Below are positions 1 to 8,348 of a DNA stretch of 64,000 nt, in pieces. The position numbers were made by a program, and so were the translations under genes. The notes beneath the pieces were generated by a model. The model saw only the letters and a program-made list of their open reading frames with translations. It did not search any database and had not been told where the DNA came from. Source of the stretch: an uncultured Azospirillum sp. (lineage in GTDB: Bacteria > Pseudomonadota > Alphaproteobacteria > RF32 > CAG-239); the NCBI GenBank assembly GCA_900538765.1, contig UQAB01000002.1:1-64000 (forward strand), read 5' to 3'. Each line of letters begins with the position of its first letter. Within the stretch, counting starts at the first letter, position 1.

Positions 1-840
1 CTTGTGACCTGTACCTATCCGCAGAGCGGCGTGGGTGAGGCCTGCGGCGGGAAATATGCTTCCTGCCAATGTCCGGGGTCGTACAAATCCTGTGAATGCG
101 GCGGCGCTGCCGGAGCTACATCCTGTACAGTGAATGGCGTAACGACTTATTCAAGCTGCAAGGAATGTTGCAAAACATCTTGCCCCAGCGGCTATAATAA
201 TTCAACTGTTCCCAACGGCTATGTGCAGGACGGGGAGGCCTGCAACCATTGTTCGCTCGGCTTGCGCTACAAAATAAAACCCAACCCCTGCACCGGTTTT
301 CAGAAATGTCAGTTTGGTCCGGAAAGCGGCGCCAAAACCTGTCTTTCCGGGGCGACAACCCTCTATGACAAGTGCCGACCCTGCAACAATGCTTGCCCCA
401 GCGGTTATTCATTGGCAAATCCAGGGGGATGTTATGATACAAGTACCACTGAATGCGGAAATACTTGTTACCGTTCAAAACCTTGTTGCAACAACTATTG
501 CGCAGGAAGTTATTATCCCACCTGTCCTTCAGGATGGTATGTGAAGACATATTCCGATGAATGCGGAGATATATGCTATCAGTGCTGTCATGACCGTGAA
601 TTATTATCAGGTGAAGCGGTAGGCTGTACATGCGTCCCTTCAGGAGGTTTTTATGCTATTGAATTGACAATGAAACATTATTTTTACAATGGCAGAGATG
701 AACTTACCGAAATTAGAACTGATTCATTTGTCTCCAGCCTCAGTTATACAACAGAAAGTGAATGCAACGCAGCTATAAGCGGAGAAGGAGATTATATGTG
801 TACCCAAAGAACAATGACTGTCAGAACAACTTGTGAATAA
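1..840 (+). CDS. Cys-rich repeat protein, 3' part (5' end outside window)
   Basis: The reading frame is open to the left edge, so only the C-terminal ~279 residues are visible. The protein is very rich in Cys, Gly, Ser and Tyr with many CxxC and CC pairs, which suggests an exported disulfide-bonded surface or secreted protein. The first ~165 bp are about 90% identical to 16006-16170 inside the complete paralogue at 15103-16581 (shared motifs TCTYPQSGVGEACGGKYASC and CQCPGSYKSCECGG), so the missing N-terminus probably resembles that paralogue with its signal peptide. After residue ~55 the two copies diverge. No enzymatic domain is recognised. The frame and paralogy are certain, the function is unknown. 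Confidence 0.75.
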   Translation, partial: LVTCTYPQSGVGEACGGKYASCQCPGSYKSCECGGAAGATSCTVNGVTTYSSCKECCKTSCPSGYNNSTVPNGYVQDGEACNHCSLGLRYKIKPNPCTGFQKCQFGPESGAKTCLSGATTLYDKCRPCNNACPSGYSLANPGGCYDTSTTECGNTCYRSKPCCNNYCAGSYYPTCPSGWYVKTYSDECGDICYQCCHDRELLSGEAVGCTCVPSGGFYAIELTMKHYFYNGRDELTEIRTDSFVSSLSYTTESECNAAISGEGDYMCTQRTMTVRTTCE

Positions 841-886
841 ACAGCGCACCTCATAACGTGCTATACAATCTCAGCCCTTAGCCGCT

Positions 887-1087
887 GTAAAAGTGCGATA
901 TATGAGACGGATAATAAGAAAAAGAAAAAAATGCGACAGGAGTGTACATAGAAGTACATGGAGTCGATAGTTGGCGACTGGCAAGCACTTGTGCGCAGAC
1001 AGAGCCCTACGTGACGAACGAGCTTGTCGAGGACACTTAGCATTTTTTTCTTTTTCTGTATTAGGCGTCCATAGAGCGCACTTTTAC
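887..1087. repeat. Long nested inverted-repeat element
   Basis: Outer arms of 11 bp match perfectly (gtaaaagtgcg at 887-897 and its complement at 1077-1087). Inner arms of 18 bp also match perfectly (917-934 and 1040-1057, A/G-rich against T/C-rich). The ~105-bp core between the inner arms contains smaller stems, such as agtcg...cgact at 962-978. It fills the space between the convergent Cys-rich gene and RNase J gene. It could be a MITE/REP-like repeat, a bidirectional terminator or a structured RNA; no clear target-site duplication is visible. Confidence 0.6.
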
Positions 1088-1122
1088 TAAAAGTCCGGAG
1101 AGTGCATTAGTGTGAGTCATCT

Positions 1123-3138
1123 CTACCGATCATTATTACCGTTTTTCAACTCGCTTCTCAGCTTCAGCGGATTGATTTTGCGCGGTTTGCCGCTCTTGGT
1201 CAGCTTAACGTGTTCTGCCCCCATGCCGTCAACAAAGCGCATGATGTTTTCCGCCCCGCGGCTATCCTGACGCTCGGCCTGACGATTGCCGCCATTGCGT
1301 TTTTCTGCCTGCTGCAGCTTTTCCTCGGCATTGAATTTCTTCTTGTCCTTGCGGCTCATCTTGGCTTTGCGCTCTTTATTGGATTCCCGCAGCTCCGGCT
1401 CGTATGAATCGCTCAGCATTTCCGCCATTTTGCCGATTTCCGGATGATTGGCGTAATAATTGTCGTCCCCGGGCTTGACACTGCGAACCAAACTGGTGTC
1501 ATAAAAAGGCTTGTCTTCCAACGGCACATAATTCTGGTCAACCCGCCAGAATTCCATTTTTCCCTCCGGCGGAACGGAAGCGTCCGGTTGCAGCGGATTG
1601 GCAAAAATCTTTTTGACGGCAATCCAGCTGAAAGGCTCTTTCGCCCCGGCGGCGGCATTTTCGGCAACGCCCGGCGCCACTTTGACTTCATCCATATTCA
1701 GCGCCTGCACCGTCTTGGCGCCGTTCTGACGGGCAACCCGCGCGGTAAAAGCACACTGCTCAGGGTTGCCGTGAATGGGAATATAAACCGCATCCGGCGC
1801 AAACTTCTGATTTTCCTTAACCAGCTTGGCAAATTCCTCAGTATTGAGGTGCCCGGAATTCTGCATGACGACTTCTTCAAAATTCGCCACTTTCCGGCTG
1901 CCCGGACTCATAATGACCTTGGCGCCCTTGGCCGCCATCATCTGCAACATGGCCGGGCCTGTTTCGCCGTCGATTTCATCAATAATGCGCTGTCTGGCCA
2001 AAATCAGTGTACCGGGCGTAATGCCGAAATCGCGGTGCAACCCGAGTGCAAATTTGGTGGCCGCCGCCATGGGAATGTTGTAAACATCGCCGCCGCGGTT
2101 CTCCTGATATTCTTTCAGCCCCTGCGCAAAAGCACCGGTGCAAACGATATATTTTTTACTGATTTTCTTGTCATCCAGATAATTTTTCAACGGCCCTTTG
2201 TAAATCACATCGTCAAAATCCTTGTAACCGCTGAACTGCATGGCTTTGTAAACCAGCTTCAGCCAGGCGCCCTCAAGACAGATTTTGGTATTGAGGCGGC
2301 GGGCGTTTTCAATGTCAACGGCAATGTTCTGAAAGCTGCGAGAAATGACCGGAGAAACAACAATGTTGCGGTCTGGATTGCGGCGAATGGCCTCAACGCT
2401 GTTGTCAACCAGCTCCTCAAAACTCAGACGGCGTTTTTTCTGCGGCGTAATGGAGGTGGAGTCAATCAAAAACGTGGTGGTGCGCTTGCGGCTCAGCAAA
2501 TCATTCATCGCTTCGCGGCTGTAAGCATATTTGCCGACCGGAACATCCTCGGCGGTGAGAAGGTCGCCGTAGTTGACAATGCCGGCATGCGCCTTGCCGT
2601 CTAAAAAAGTAAGCGTGTGAAACCCGAGCGGTTCAATGACGGAATGGCTGCTGCCAAAGGGCTCGACCACCATGTCCTCGCCGACAAGAATGTTGTCGCC
2701 GGGTTTGACTGTCACCATCTGCGGCGCCTTAATGCCTTCCTGGTTAAACACAATGTTAATCAGATTTTTGGTAAAACGCGACGTCTTGATGACCGGAAGC
2801 TGATAGCCCATGCGGACATAATTGACGAGGCCGCCGATGTGGTCTTCATGCGCGTGGGTAATAAACATGGCGTCAACCGGCTTTTCGGCTTTGCTTTCCT
2901 TGCCGGTAACCGGGTCGATGCGGTCGAGAAACTTGTCGAGATTGGGATAAGCGGCTTCAAACCCCGATTCGTAAGGAGCAAACATCGCGCCGAGATCCAT
3001 AATGATTCTGGAAGTTTCGTTGCGCTCATTGGTGTGTTCGACAACCATACTGTTACCGCCGATACGATCCTCGTTAACCCCGCCGATAAAAAGGATTTTC
3101 GTTCCTGTGTCAAATTTTTGTTTATTATTTTCAGCCAT
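1123..3138 (-). CDS. rnj: Ribonuclease J-type metallo-beta-lactamase nuclease
   Basis: RNase J enzymes are zinc-dependent endo/5'-exoribonucleases for mRNA decay and rRNA maturation. The 671-residue protein carries the metal-binding HAHEDH motif at 95-100, a conserved SGH at 428-430 and the HGNPEQ segment at 456-461 of the beta-CASP region. Family members are about 550-600 residues; this one has a Lys/Arg/Glu-rich C-terminal tail from about residue 580 that may bind RNA or partners. The ATG at 3138 follows GGAGG with good spacing. It stands alone, convergent with the Cys-rich gene and divergent from alaS. Confidence 0.9.
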   Translation of the reverse strand: MAENNKQKFDTGTKILFIGGVNEDRIGGNSMVVEHTNERNETSRIIMDLGAMFAPYESGFEAAYPNLDKFLDRIDPVTGKESKAEKPVDAMFITHAHEDHIGGLVNYVRMGYQLPVIKTSRFTKNLINIVFNQEGIKAPQMVTVKPGDNILVGEDMVVEPFGSSHSVIEPLGFHTLTFLDGKAHAGIVNYGDLLTAEDVPVGKYAYSREAMNDLLSRKRTTTFLIDSTSITPQKKRRLSFEELVDNSVEAIRRNPDRNIVVSPVISRSFQNIAVDIENARRLNTKICLEGAWLKLVYKAMQFSGYKDFDDVIYKGPLKNYLDDKKISKKYIVCTGAFAQGLKEYQENRGGDVYNIPMAAATKFALGLHRDFGITPGTLILARQRIIDEIDGETGPAMLQMMAAKGAKVIMSPGSRKVANFEEVVMQNSGHLNTEEFAKLVKENQKFAPDAVYIPIHGNPEQCAFTARVARQNGAKTVQALNMDEVKVAPGVAENAAAGAKEPFSWIAVKKIFANPLQPDASVPPEGKMEFWRVDQNYVPLEDKPFYDTSLVRSVKPGDDNYYANHPEIGKMAEMLSDSYEPELRESNKERKAKMSRKDKKKFNAEEKLQQAEKRNGGNRQAERQDSRGAENIMRFVDGMGAEHVKLTKSGKPRKINPLKLRSELKNGNNDR

Positions 3139-3569
3139 TGTTCTCAGCCTCCACTCTAAATTTTGCCTAGTTATAACACGTTTTTAGACAAAATACAACA
3201 ACAATTTTCACAAATTTTATTATTTTTCATCAAATTGTCATTTCGAAGACGTCATCCCTTCCTTACCCCTCGCCATCCCTAAGAACGTCATCACCTCACT
3301 TTCACCCCCCTCCCCAAAGAACAAACACCATAACAAACAAGGCTCGCAAATGCGAACCTTTTCAAACCAATTAGCAATGAGTTTGATTTTTGGGTATGCT
3401 ACGAAGTGATTTTTCGACGCCGTGTACAACAGAAGTACATAAGGAGAAAAATCACAAGTATGATGCCCAAAAGGCAAGCTCCGCCATTTTTTTCTGGACT
3501 TTGGAACAACTTTGCTCTATCTTATTCCGCGTTAATAAAATTACTTATTTTTTGGGAAGTAAAATAAAA
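3139..3569. other. Intergenic region between rnj and alaS
   Basis: This 431-bp divergent gap has no convincing gene. It is AT-rich near rnj and holds a long imperfect inverted repeat at 3387-3472. An open frame runs from 3390 into alaS, but AlaRS homology starts at the ATG at 3570, so I regard the upstream part as noncoding. Confidence 0.6.
3387..3472. repeat. Imperfect hairpin repeat upstream of alaS
   Basis: The left arm (3388-3416) and right arm (3444-3472) are complementary over ~29 bp with a few mismatches; the inner part gtgatttttc / gagaaaaatcac pairs almost perfectly. The loop contains tgtac...gtaca, and a similar string (gtgtaca...agaagtacat) occurs in the element at 887-1087. It may be a REP-like element or part of the alaS leader. 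Confidence 0.5.
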
Positions 3570-6203
3570 ATGACAACAACGTTAAAAGATATCAGAAGTA
3601 CTTATTTAAACTTCTTTGCCAAACAGGGACATAAGATTATCCCATCGTCCTCGCTGGTACCGGATAATGACCCAACCCTGATGTTTACCAATTCGGGCAT
3701 GGTTCAGTTCAAAAATATTTTCACCGGCAACGAAACCCGCGACTATACGCGAGCGACAACTTCCCAAAAATCCGTTCGCGCCGGCGGCAAACACAATGAC
3801 CTGGACAACGTCGGTTACACCGTGCGCCACCATACGTTTTTTGAAATGCTCGGCAACTTCTCTTTCGGGGATTATTTCAAAGACGACGCTATTGCCTGGG
3901 CTTGGGAACTTGTCACCAAAGAATTTTGCCTGCCCAAAGACCGCCTGGCCGTGACCGTTTATCATAATGATGACGAAGCCTGGAATATATGGAAAAAAGT
4001 CGCCGGCCTGCCGGATGACCGCATTATCCGTATCGCCACCAAAGACAACTTCTGGCAAATGGGTGACACCGGCCCCTGCGGCCCCTGTTCCGAAATCTTT
4101 TATGACCACGGCCCGGAAGTCTGGGGCGGTCTGCCCGGCACGCCGGAAGAAGACGGCGACCGCTGGATTGAGATTTGGAATCTGGTATTCGACCAGTTTG
4201 AAGACCTGCCCGACGGCTCCCGTATTCCGCTGAAAAAGAAATGTATTGATACCGGCATGGGGCTGGAACGCATCTCCGCCATTTTGCAGGGCGTCCACTC
4301 CAATTATGACATCGACCTGTTCCGCAACCTGATTAACGACATCTCCAAACTGGCGCCGAAAGAAGACCCCAAAGGCCCGTACCAGTCGTCATTCAACGTC
4401 ATTGCCGACCACCTGCGCTCAACCGCGTTCCTGATTGCCGACGGCGTCCTGCCCTCCAACGAAGGCCGCGGCTATGTCCTGCGCCGCATTATGCGCCGCG
4501 CCATGCGCCATGCCTATATGCTCGGCGTCAAAGAACCGATGATGTACAAGCTGCTGCCCTCCCTGCAACGTGAAATGGGCGAAGCCTACCCCGAACTTTA
4601 CCGTGCCGAAGCACTGATTACCGAAACCATCAAGGCCGAGGAAAGCCGCTTCCTGCGCACGCTGGACAAAGGCCTGCGCCTGCTCGACGATGAAACCAAA
4701 AACCTCAAAGCCGGTGACACCTTTAACGGCGAAACCGCGTTCAAACTTTATGACACCTACGGCTTCCCGCTTGATTTGACGCAGGACGCCCTGCGCGCCA
4801 AAGACATTCAGGTCGACACCAAGGGCTTTGATGCCGCCATGGAAAAACAGCGTGAAGAAGCCCGCAAAAACTGGGCGGGTTCGGGCGATGCCGGCACTGA
4901 CAAAGTCTGGTTTGACGTTCAGGAAAAATGCGGTGCCACTGAATTTCTGGGCTATACTACCCTAAAAACCGACGCACAGGTCACCGCGCTGGTTAAAGAC
5001 GGGCAGATTATCAATGCCGTCAGCGGCGGAGAATTTTACCTCATCGCCAACCAAACCCCGTTCTATGCAGAAATGGGCGGCCAGGTCGGCGACACCGGTA
5101 TTCTTTACAATGCCGACACCACGATTGAGGTCACTGACACCAAACACAAGCTTGACGGCGTTTCCGTCCATTGCTGCAAGCTGATTAAAGGCATGGTCAA
5201 AACCGGCGATATGCTGACCTTCCAGGTCAACGAAGAACGCCGCCGCGACATCTGCGCCAACCACTCCGTCACCCACCTGGCGCACCGCGCTTTGCGTGAT
5301 GTTCTGGGCGCGCACGTCACCCAAAAAGGCTCGCTGGTTACGCCTGACAGAATGCGTTTTGATATCTCTCACCACAAGCAGATTACTGCTGAGGAACTGC
5401 GTCAGGTCGAAAACATCGTCAACGCCGCCATCCGCAAGAATTATAAAGTGCAAACCCTGCTCATGACGCAGGAAGAAGCCGTTAACAGCGGTGCTATGGC
5501 TTTGTTCGGAGAAAAATACGGCGACGAAGTCCGCGTTATCGTCATGGGCAATGACAAGGAAGAATTCTCCCGCGAGCTTTGCGGCGGTACCCATGTCAAA
5601 GCCACCGGCGACATCGGCTATTTCAATATTGTCAGCGAAAGCGCTGTTGCTGCGGGCATTCGCCGTATTGAGTGCGTTACCGGACGCGGCGCCGAAGAAT
5701 ATGTCCAGAACATGGAAGACAAGCTCCATGCCGCCGGACAGGTTTTGAAAGTCGATTCCAACAATCTGGAAAGCCGGATTAAACAACTGCTTGAAGAAAA
5801 GAAAAAACTCGAAGCCGACATTTTCAACCTCAAAAAAGCCTTTGCCAACAGCAAAAGCGCCGACAACGGCGACAAGGTCGAAACCGTCAACGGCGTCAAG
5901 TTCATTGCCAAATCGGTACCGAACGTCCACCCCAAAGAGCTGAAAGCCTTCATTGACGAGATTAACAAAAATCTCGGTTCCGGCATTGTCGTCCTCGGCA
6001 CGGACAACGAGGGCAAAGCCTCGCTGGTTGTCGGCGTCACCAAAGACCTGACCGGCAAATATTCCGCGGTTGATTTGGTTAAAATCGGCTCGGCGGCAGT
6101 CGGCGGACAAGGCGGCGGCGGCCGTCCCGACATGGCTCAGGCCGGCGGCCCGGACGGCGGTAAACTGCCCGCAGCTTATGAAGCGATTAAAGCGGCAATC
6201 TAA
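3570..6203 (+). CDS. alaS: Alanyl-tRNA synthetase
   Basis: Charges tRNA-Ala with alanine in the cytoplasm. The 877-residue length is typical. It has the class II catalytic core at the N-terminus, the editing-domain zinc motifs HSVTH (565-569) and CGGTH (671-675), and the C-Ala domain with the Gly-rich GGQGGGGRPDMAQAGG near the end. I chose the ATG at 3570 because MTTTLKDIRSTYLNFF matches the usual start; the open frame upstream carries an inverted repeat and no homology. The gene is monocistronic with its own terminator. Confidence 0.97.
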   Translation: MTTTLKDIRSTYLNFFAKQGHKIIPSSSLVPDNDPTLMFTNSGMVQFKNIFTGNETRDYTRATTSQKSVRAGGKHNDLDNVGYTVRHHTFFEMLGNFSFGDYFKDDAIAWAWELVTKEFCLPKDRLAVTVYHNDDEAWNIWKKVAGLPDDRIIRIATKDNFWQMGDTGPCGPCSEIFYDHGPEVWGGLPGTPEEDGDRWIEIWNLVFDQFEDLPDGSRIPLKKKCIDTGMGLERISAILQGVHSNYDIDLFRNLINDISKLAPKEDPKGPYQSSFNVIADHLRSTAFLIADGVLPSNEGRGYVLRRIMRRAMRHAYMLGVKEPMMYKLLPSLQREMGEAYPELYRAEALITETIKAEESRFLRTLDKGLRLLDDETKNLKAGDTFNGETAFKLYDTYGFPLDLTQDALRAKDIQVDTKGFDAAMEKQREEARKNWAGSGDAGTDKVWFDVQEKCGATEFLGYTTLKTDAQVTALVKDGQIINAVSGGEFYLIANQTPFYAEMGGQVGDTGILYNADTTIEVTDTKHKLDGVSVHCCKLIKGMVKTGDMLTFQVNEERRRDICANHSVTHLAHRALRDVLGAHVTQKGSLVTPDRMRFDISHHKQITAEELRQVENIVNAAIRKNYKVQTLLMTQEEAVNSGAMALFGEKYGDEVRVIVMGNDKEEFSRELCGGTHVKATGDIGYFNIVSESAVAAGIRRIECVTGRGAEEYVQNMEDKLHAAGQVLKVDSNNLESRIKQLLEEKKKLEADIFNLKKAFANSKSADNGDKVETVNGVKFIAKSVPNVHPKELKAFIDEINKNLGSGIVVLGTDNEGKASLVVGVTKDLTGKYSAVDLVKIGSAAVGGQGGGGRPDMAQAGGPDGGKLPAAYEAIKAAI

Positions 6204-6227
6204 CCCGCCCGACTAACAAAAACACAA

Positions 6228-6262
6228 ACAGCCCGGTCTGACATCAAACCGGGCTGTTTCTT
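6228..6262 (+). terminator. Rho-independent terminator of alaS
   Basis: A 10-bp perfect stem, acagcccggt paired with accgggctgt, is followed by ttctttat. It lies 25 bp after the alaS stop. Confidence 0.85.
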
Positions 6263-6319
6263 TATCCCCCAACCATCCATCCGAATGTCACCCTCCGCCA
6301 AGCAAAAGAACCTCCTCTC

Positions 6320-7168
6320 TTAAAACTCAATCACCGGACGAACATACTTATATGAATATTTATTATTAAAATAAACTTTTCCCGACGGCATATAAAACTT
6401 CCACATACCGAAAGCGCTATTCTCCGTGGATGTCCAATATTCATCCTTATCACTCAGCGCTTCACCGCCGGCCTTCTGTATGCCTGCGGAAATTGCGGCA
6501 TAGTTGTCATAAATATATTTCCCGACCCCTAAAGCCGGAAGACACCATTTTCCCTTGCTCGCGGTATCACCGTCGGGAACATAATCCAGAACCGTATATA
6601 AGGCATTGCATCCCCCGGCAATCTTATCTGCTTTCATTATCCTGGTATTTTCACAACTGTTCAAATCCCTGAGCGCAGTCAACAAAGGCGCCGTCTGATA
6701 ACTCACCGGATCAAGGCTTTCAATCGTAGATATATCGTCATATGTCGGCAAACGCCCCAAATACCTTTCCACATACCCAATGCCATAATTGGGCAGCCCG
6801 GGAACATCATAAGTGCCCGATCGGTCTTCGCACATACAACTAAACGACCCCTGGAGTTGCTTTAACGCCATAGCCTGTCCGTTACCTTTATCATCCAGAT
6901 AGACAACGACGGCAATCGGTGTTTTGCCGCTTTCGACATTCTCCGTGCAGCTCATATCGCTGTTCAGTATCCAGCCGATCTGACACTTCTTGTCCGGACA
7001 ATGCCACTTTTCGCCGAACGGGCATTTCAAACCGTCGGTACAGGCTTTGTCTTCCGTATATCCCAAATTATTGCAGTCTTCCTCGGCAATGCACACTTCC
7101 GCTCCGGCCGTCCCCGCATAGAAAGGAGCCGCCAGCAAAACAGAACTCATCAAAAACATTCTTCTCAT
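6320..7168 (-). CDS. Secreted Cys-rich FISUMP/DUF1566-like protein
   Basis: The 282-residue protein begins with a clear signal peptide (MRRMFLMSSVLLAAPFYAGTAGA). It then has a short Cys-rich segment (about 25-80) with the recurring phrase KCPFGEKWHCP, and a C-terminal domain ending VRPVIEF with a WTSTE motif, resembling FISUMP/DUF1566-type C-lectin-like domains. AAAGGAG precedes the ATG. It lies 15 bp downstream of the paralogue at 7184-8020, so the two are probably co-transcribed. Further paralogues are at 25103 and 54479. The surface or secreted location is inferred; the ligand is unknown. Confidence 0.8.
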   Translation of the reverse strand: MRRMFLMSSVLLAAPFYAGTAGAEVCIAEEDCNNLGYTEDKACTDGLKCPFGEKWHCPDKKCQIGWILNSDMSCTENVESGKTPIAVVVYLDDKGNGQAMALKQLQGSFSCMCEDRSGTYDVPGLPNYGIGYVERYLGRLPTYDDISTIESLDPVSYQTAPLLTALRDLNSCENTRIMKADKIAGGCNALYTVLDYVPDGDTASKGKWCLPALGVGKYIYDNYAAISAGIQKAGGEALSDKDEYWTSTENSAFGMWKFYMPSGKVYFNNKYSYKYVRPVIEF

Positions 7169-7183
7169 CGCTTTTCTCCTTTC

Positions 7184-8020
7184 CTAAAACTCTATTACCG
7201 GACGAACGCTATTGGTATGTCCGCTATAAACTTTATTTTGCGTGTCAATTCCTCCGGGGGTTGTGCCATACCCAGTCCTAAAAGCCCACGCTATTGCGTT
7301 TGAATACTCTGATGACGACCAAATAACTTCATAATCCATTCCTTTCACTATTTCATTTCCAATTTTAGATAAAGTAACATTAACTGTACCTAAATTTATA
7401 TACAAACTATTCAGCATACCAGGTGCTGGTAGACACCATTTACCTTTTGTTGCAGAAGCTACATCTGGTGCATAATTTGTGGCTGACCAGGCCGCAGGAA
7501 AAATTTTTTCATCACCTTGTGCTGTAATTTTTTGTGTGTTTTCGCAGGCATCAAAATTCTGAATAGCTGTCTGCCAATCTTTTATTTTATCAATACCTGT
7601 CTCTGTATATCCTGTTGACCATTGGATATCAAATGAGACAGACTTGGCAGTCATTGCCCAGCCACATCCTTCTGAACTAATGTAAATAACCACCCCAATC
7701 GGCGTTTTGCCGCTGACTTTGTTGTCTGAACAACTGGCATCGCTGTTTAAGATTTGCCCGATTTTGCAGTTCTTCGCCGCACCGCTGCAACTGCCCAAGA
7801 CATCCGTACACTTTCCGTCTTTCCAAACCTGTCCGTCCTTACAGCGCAGCGGGCAATACCAGGTTTCGCCAAACGGGCATTTCACCCCCTGCTCGGGACA
7901 GGGCGCTTCCTTATACCCCAAAGCCCGGCAGTCCTGCGTCGGCTTGCATTCTCCCAAAGCCAATGCCGGAGACATCGTTACCCCGCAAAGAAGATAAAGC
8001 AAAAACTTGTTCTTAATCAT
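7184..8020 (-). CDS. Secreted Cys-rich FISUMP/DUF1566-like protein
   Basis: Tandem paralogue of the downstream gene. It has a signal peptide (MIKNKFLLYLLCGVTMSPALA), a Cys-rich N-terminal segment with CPFGETWYCP, the hinge SGKTPIGVVIY, and a C-terminal domain with WSSSEY and the terminal VRPVIEF. I chose the ATG at 8020, preceded by GGAGGG with 8-9 nt spacing, over a near-cognate codon 18 nt upstream. The length of 278 aa is similar to its paralogues. The function is unknown; the fold of the C-terminal part is the one also used by the DGR target in this window. Confidence 0.8.
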   Translation of the reverse strand: MIKNKFLLYLLCGVTMSPALALGECKPTQDCRALGYKEAPCPEQGVKCPFGETWYCPLRCKDGQVWKDGKCTDVLGSCSGAAKNCKIGQILNSDASCSDNKVSGKTPIGVVIYISSEGCGWAMTAKSVSFDIQWSTGYTETGIDKIKDWQTAIQNFDACENTQKITAQGDEKIFPAAWSATNYAPDVASATKGKWCLPAPGMLNSLYINLGTVNVTLSKIGNEIVKGMDYEVIWSSSEYSNAIAWAFRTGYGTTPGGIDTQNKVYSGHTNSVRPVIEF

Positions 8021-8348
8021 AACCACCCCCTCCGGCATTTGTTAATTCTTCAAATGCGGATTTGATACCTCATTGCGTGGTTAGATTTTGTTGTGTTATG
8101 CGATATTAAGGACGAGAACTTTCAAACATCAAAACGCTGTCTTCACAAAATGAAGACGCTTATAGACATATATTTTTAGTGATATCATCATCATTCACAC
8201 CTTACTATCTCAAGACAGGTACCAAATCCACACAAAGCTACTATACCACAGTATTTTCCACTGTTCAATGACTAATTTTGAATAAATGTAAAAAAAATGA
8301 CAAAGAAAAACAGCCCTGTCAAAGGGCTGCGTATAATTAAAAATCAAA
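8021..8348. other. Intergenic/leader region
   Basis: About 330 bp upstream of the FISUMP-like pair without a gene. It contains a 7-bp perfect hairpin gtcttca-caaaa-tgaagac at 8139-8157 in the presumed leader, and the murE terminator at its right end. Confidence 0.5.
8300..8329 (-). terminator. Terminator downstream of murE
   Basis: On the minus strand a cagccct / agggctg stem with a 5-nt loop is followed by tttttctttg, about 20 bp past the murE stop. Confidence 0.75.

Noticed and set aside
1444..2604. Long open frame of 386 codons opposite RNase J
   Set aside because: It mirrors the RNase J gene on the other strand, has no domain and no ribosome-binding site; the minus-strand product has full catalytic motifs.
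4962..6110. 382-codon open frame on the minus strand in alaS
   Set aside because: Shadow of alaS, low-complexity translation (Val/Phe/Asp runs) without homology.
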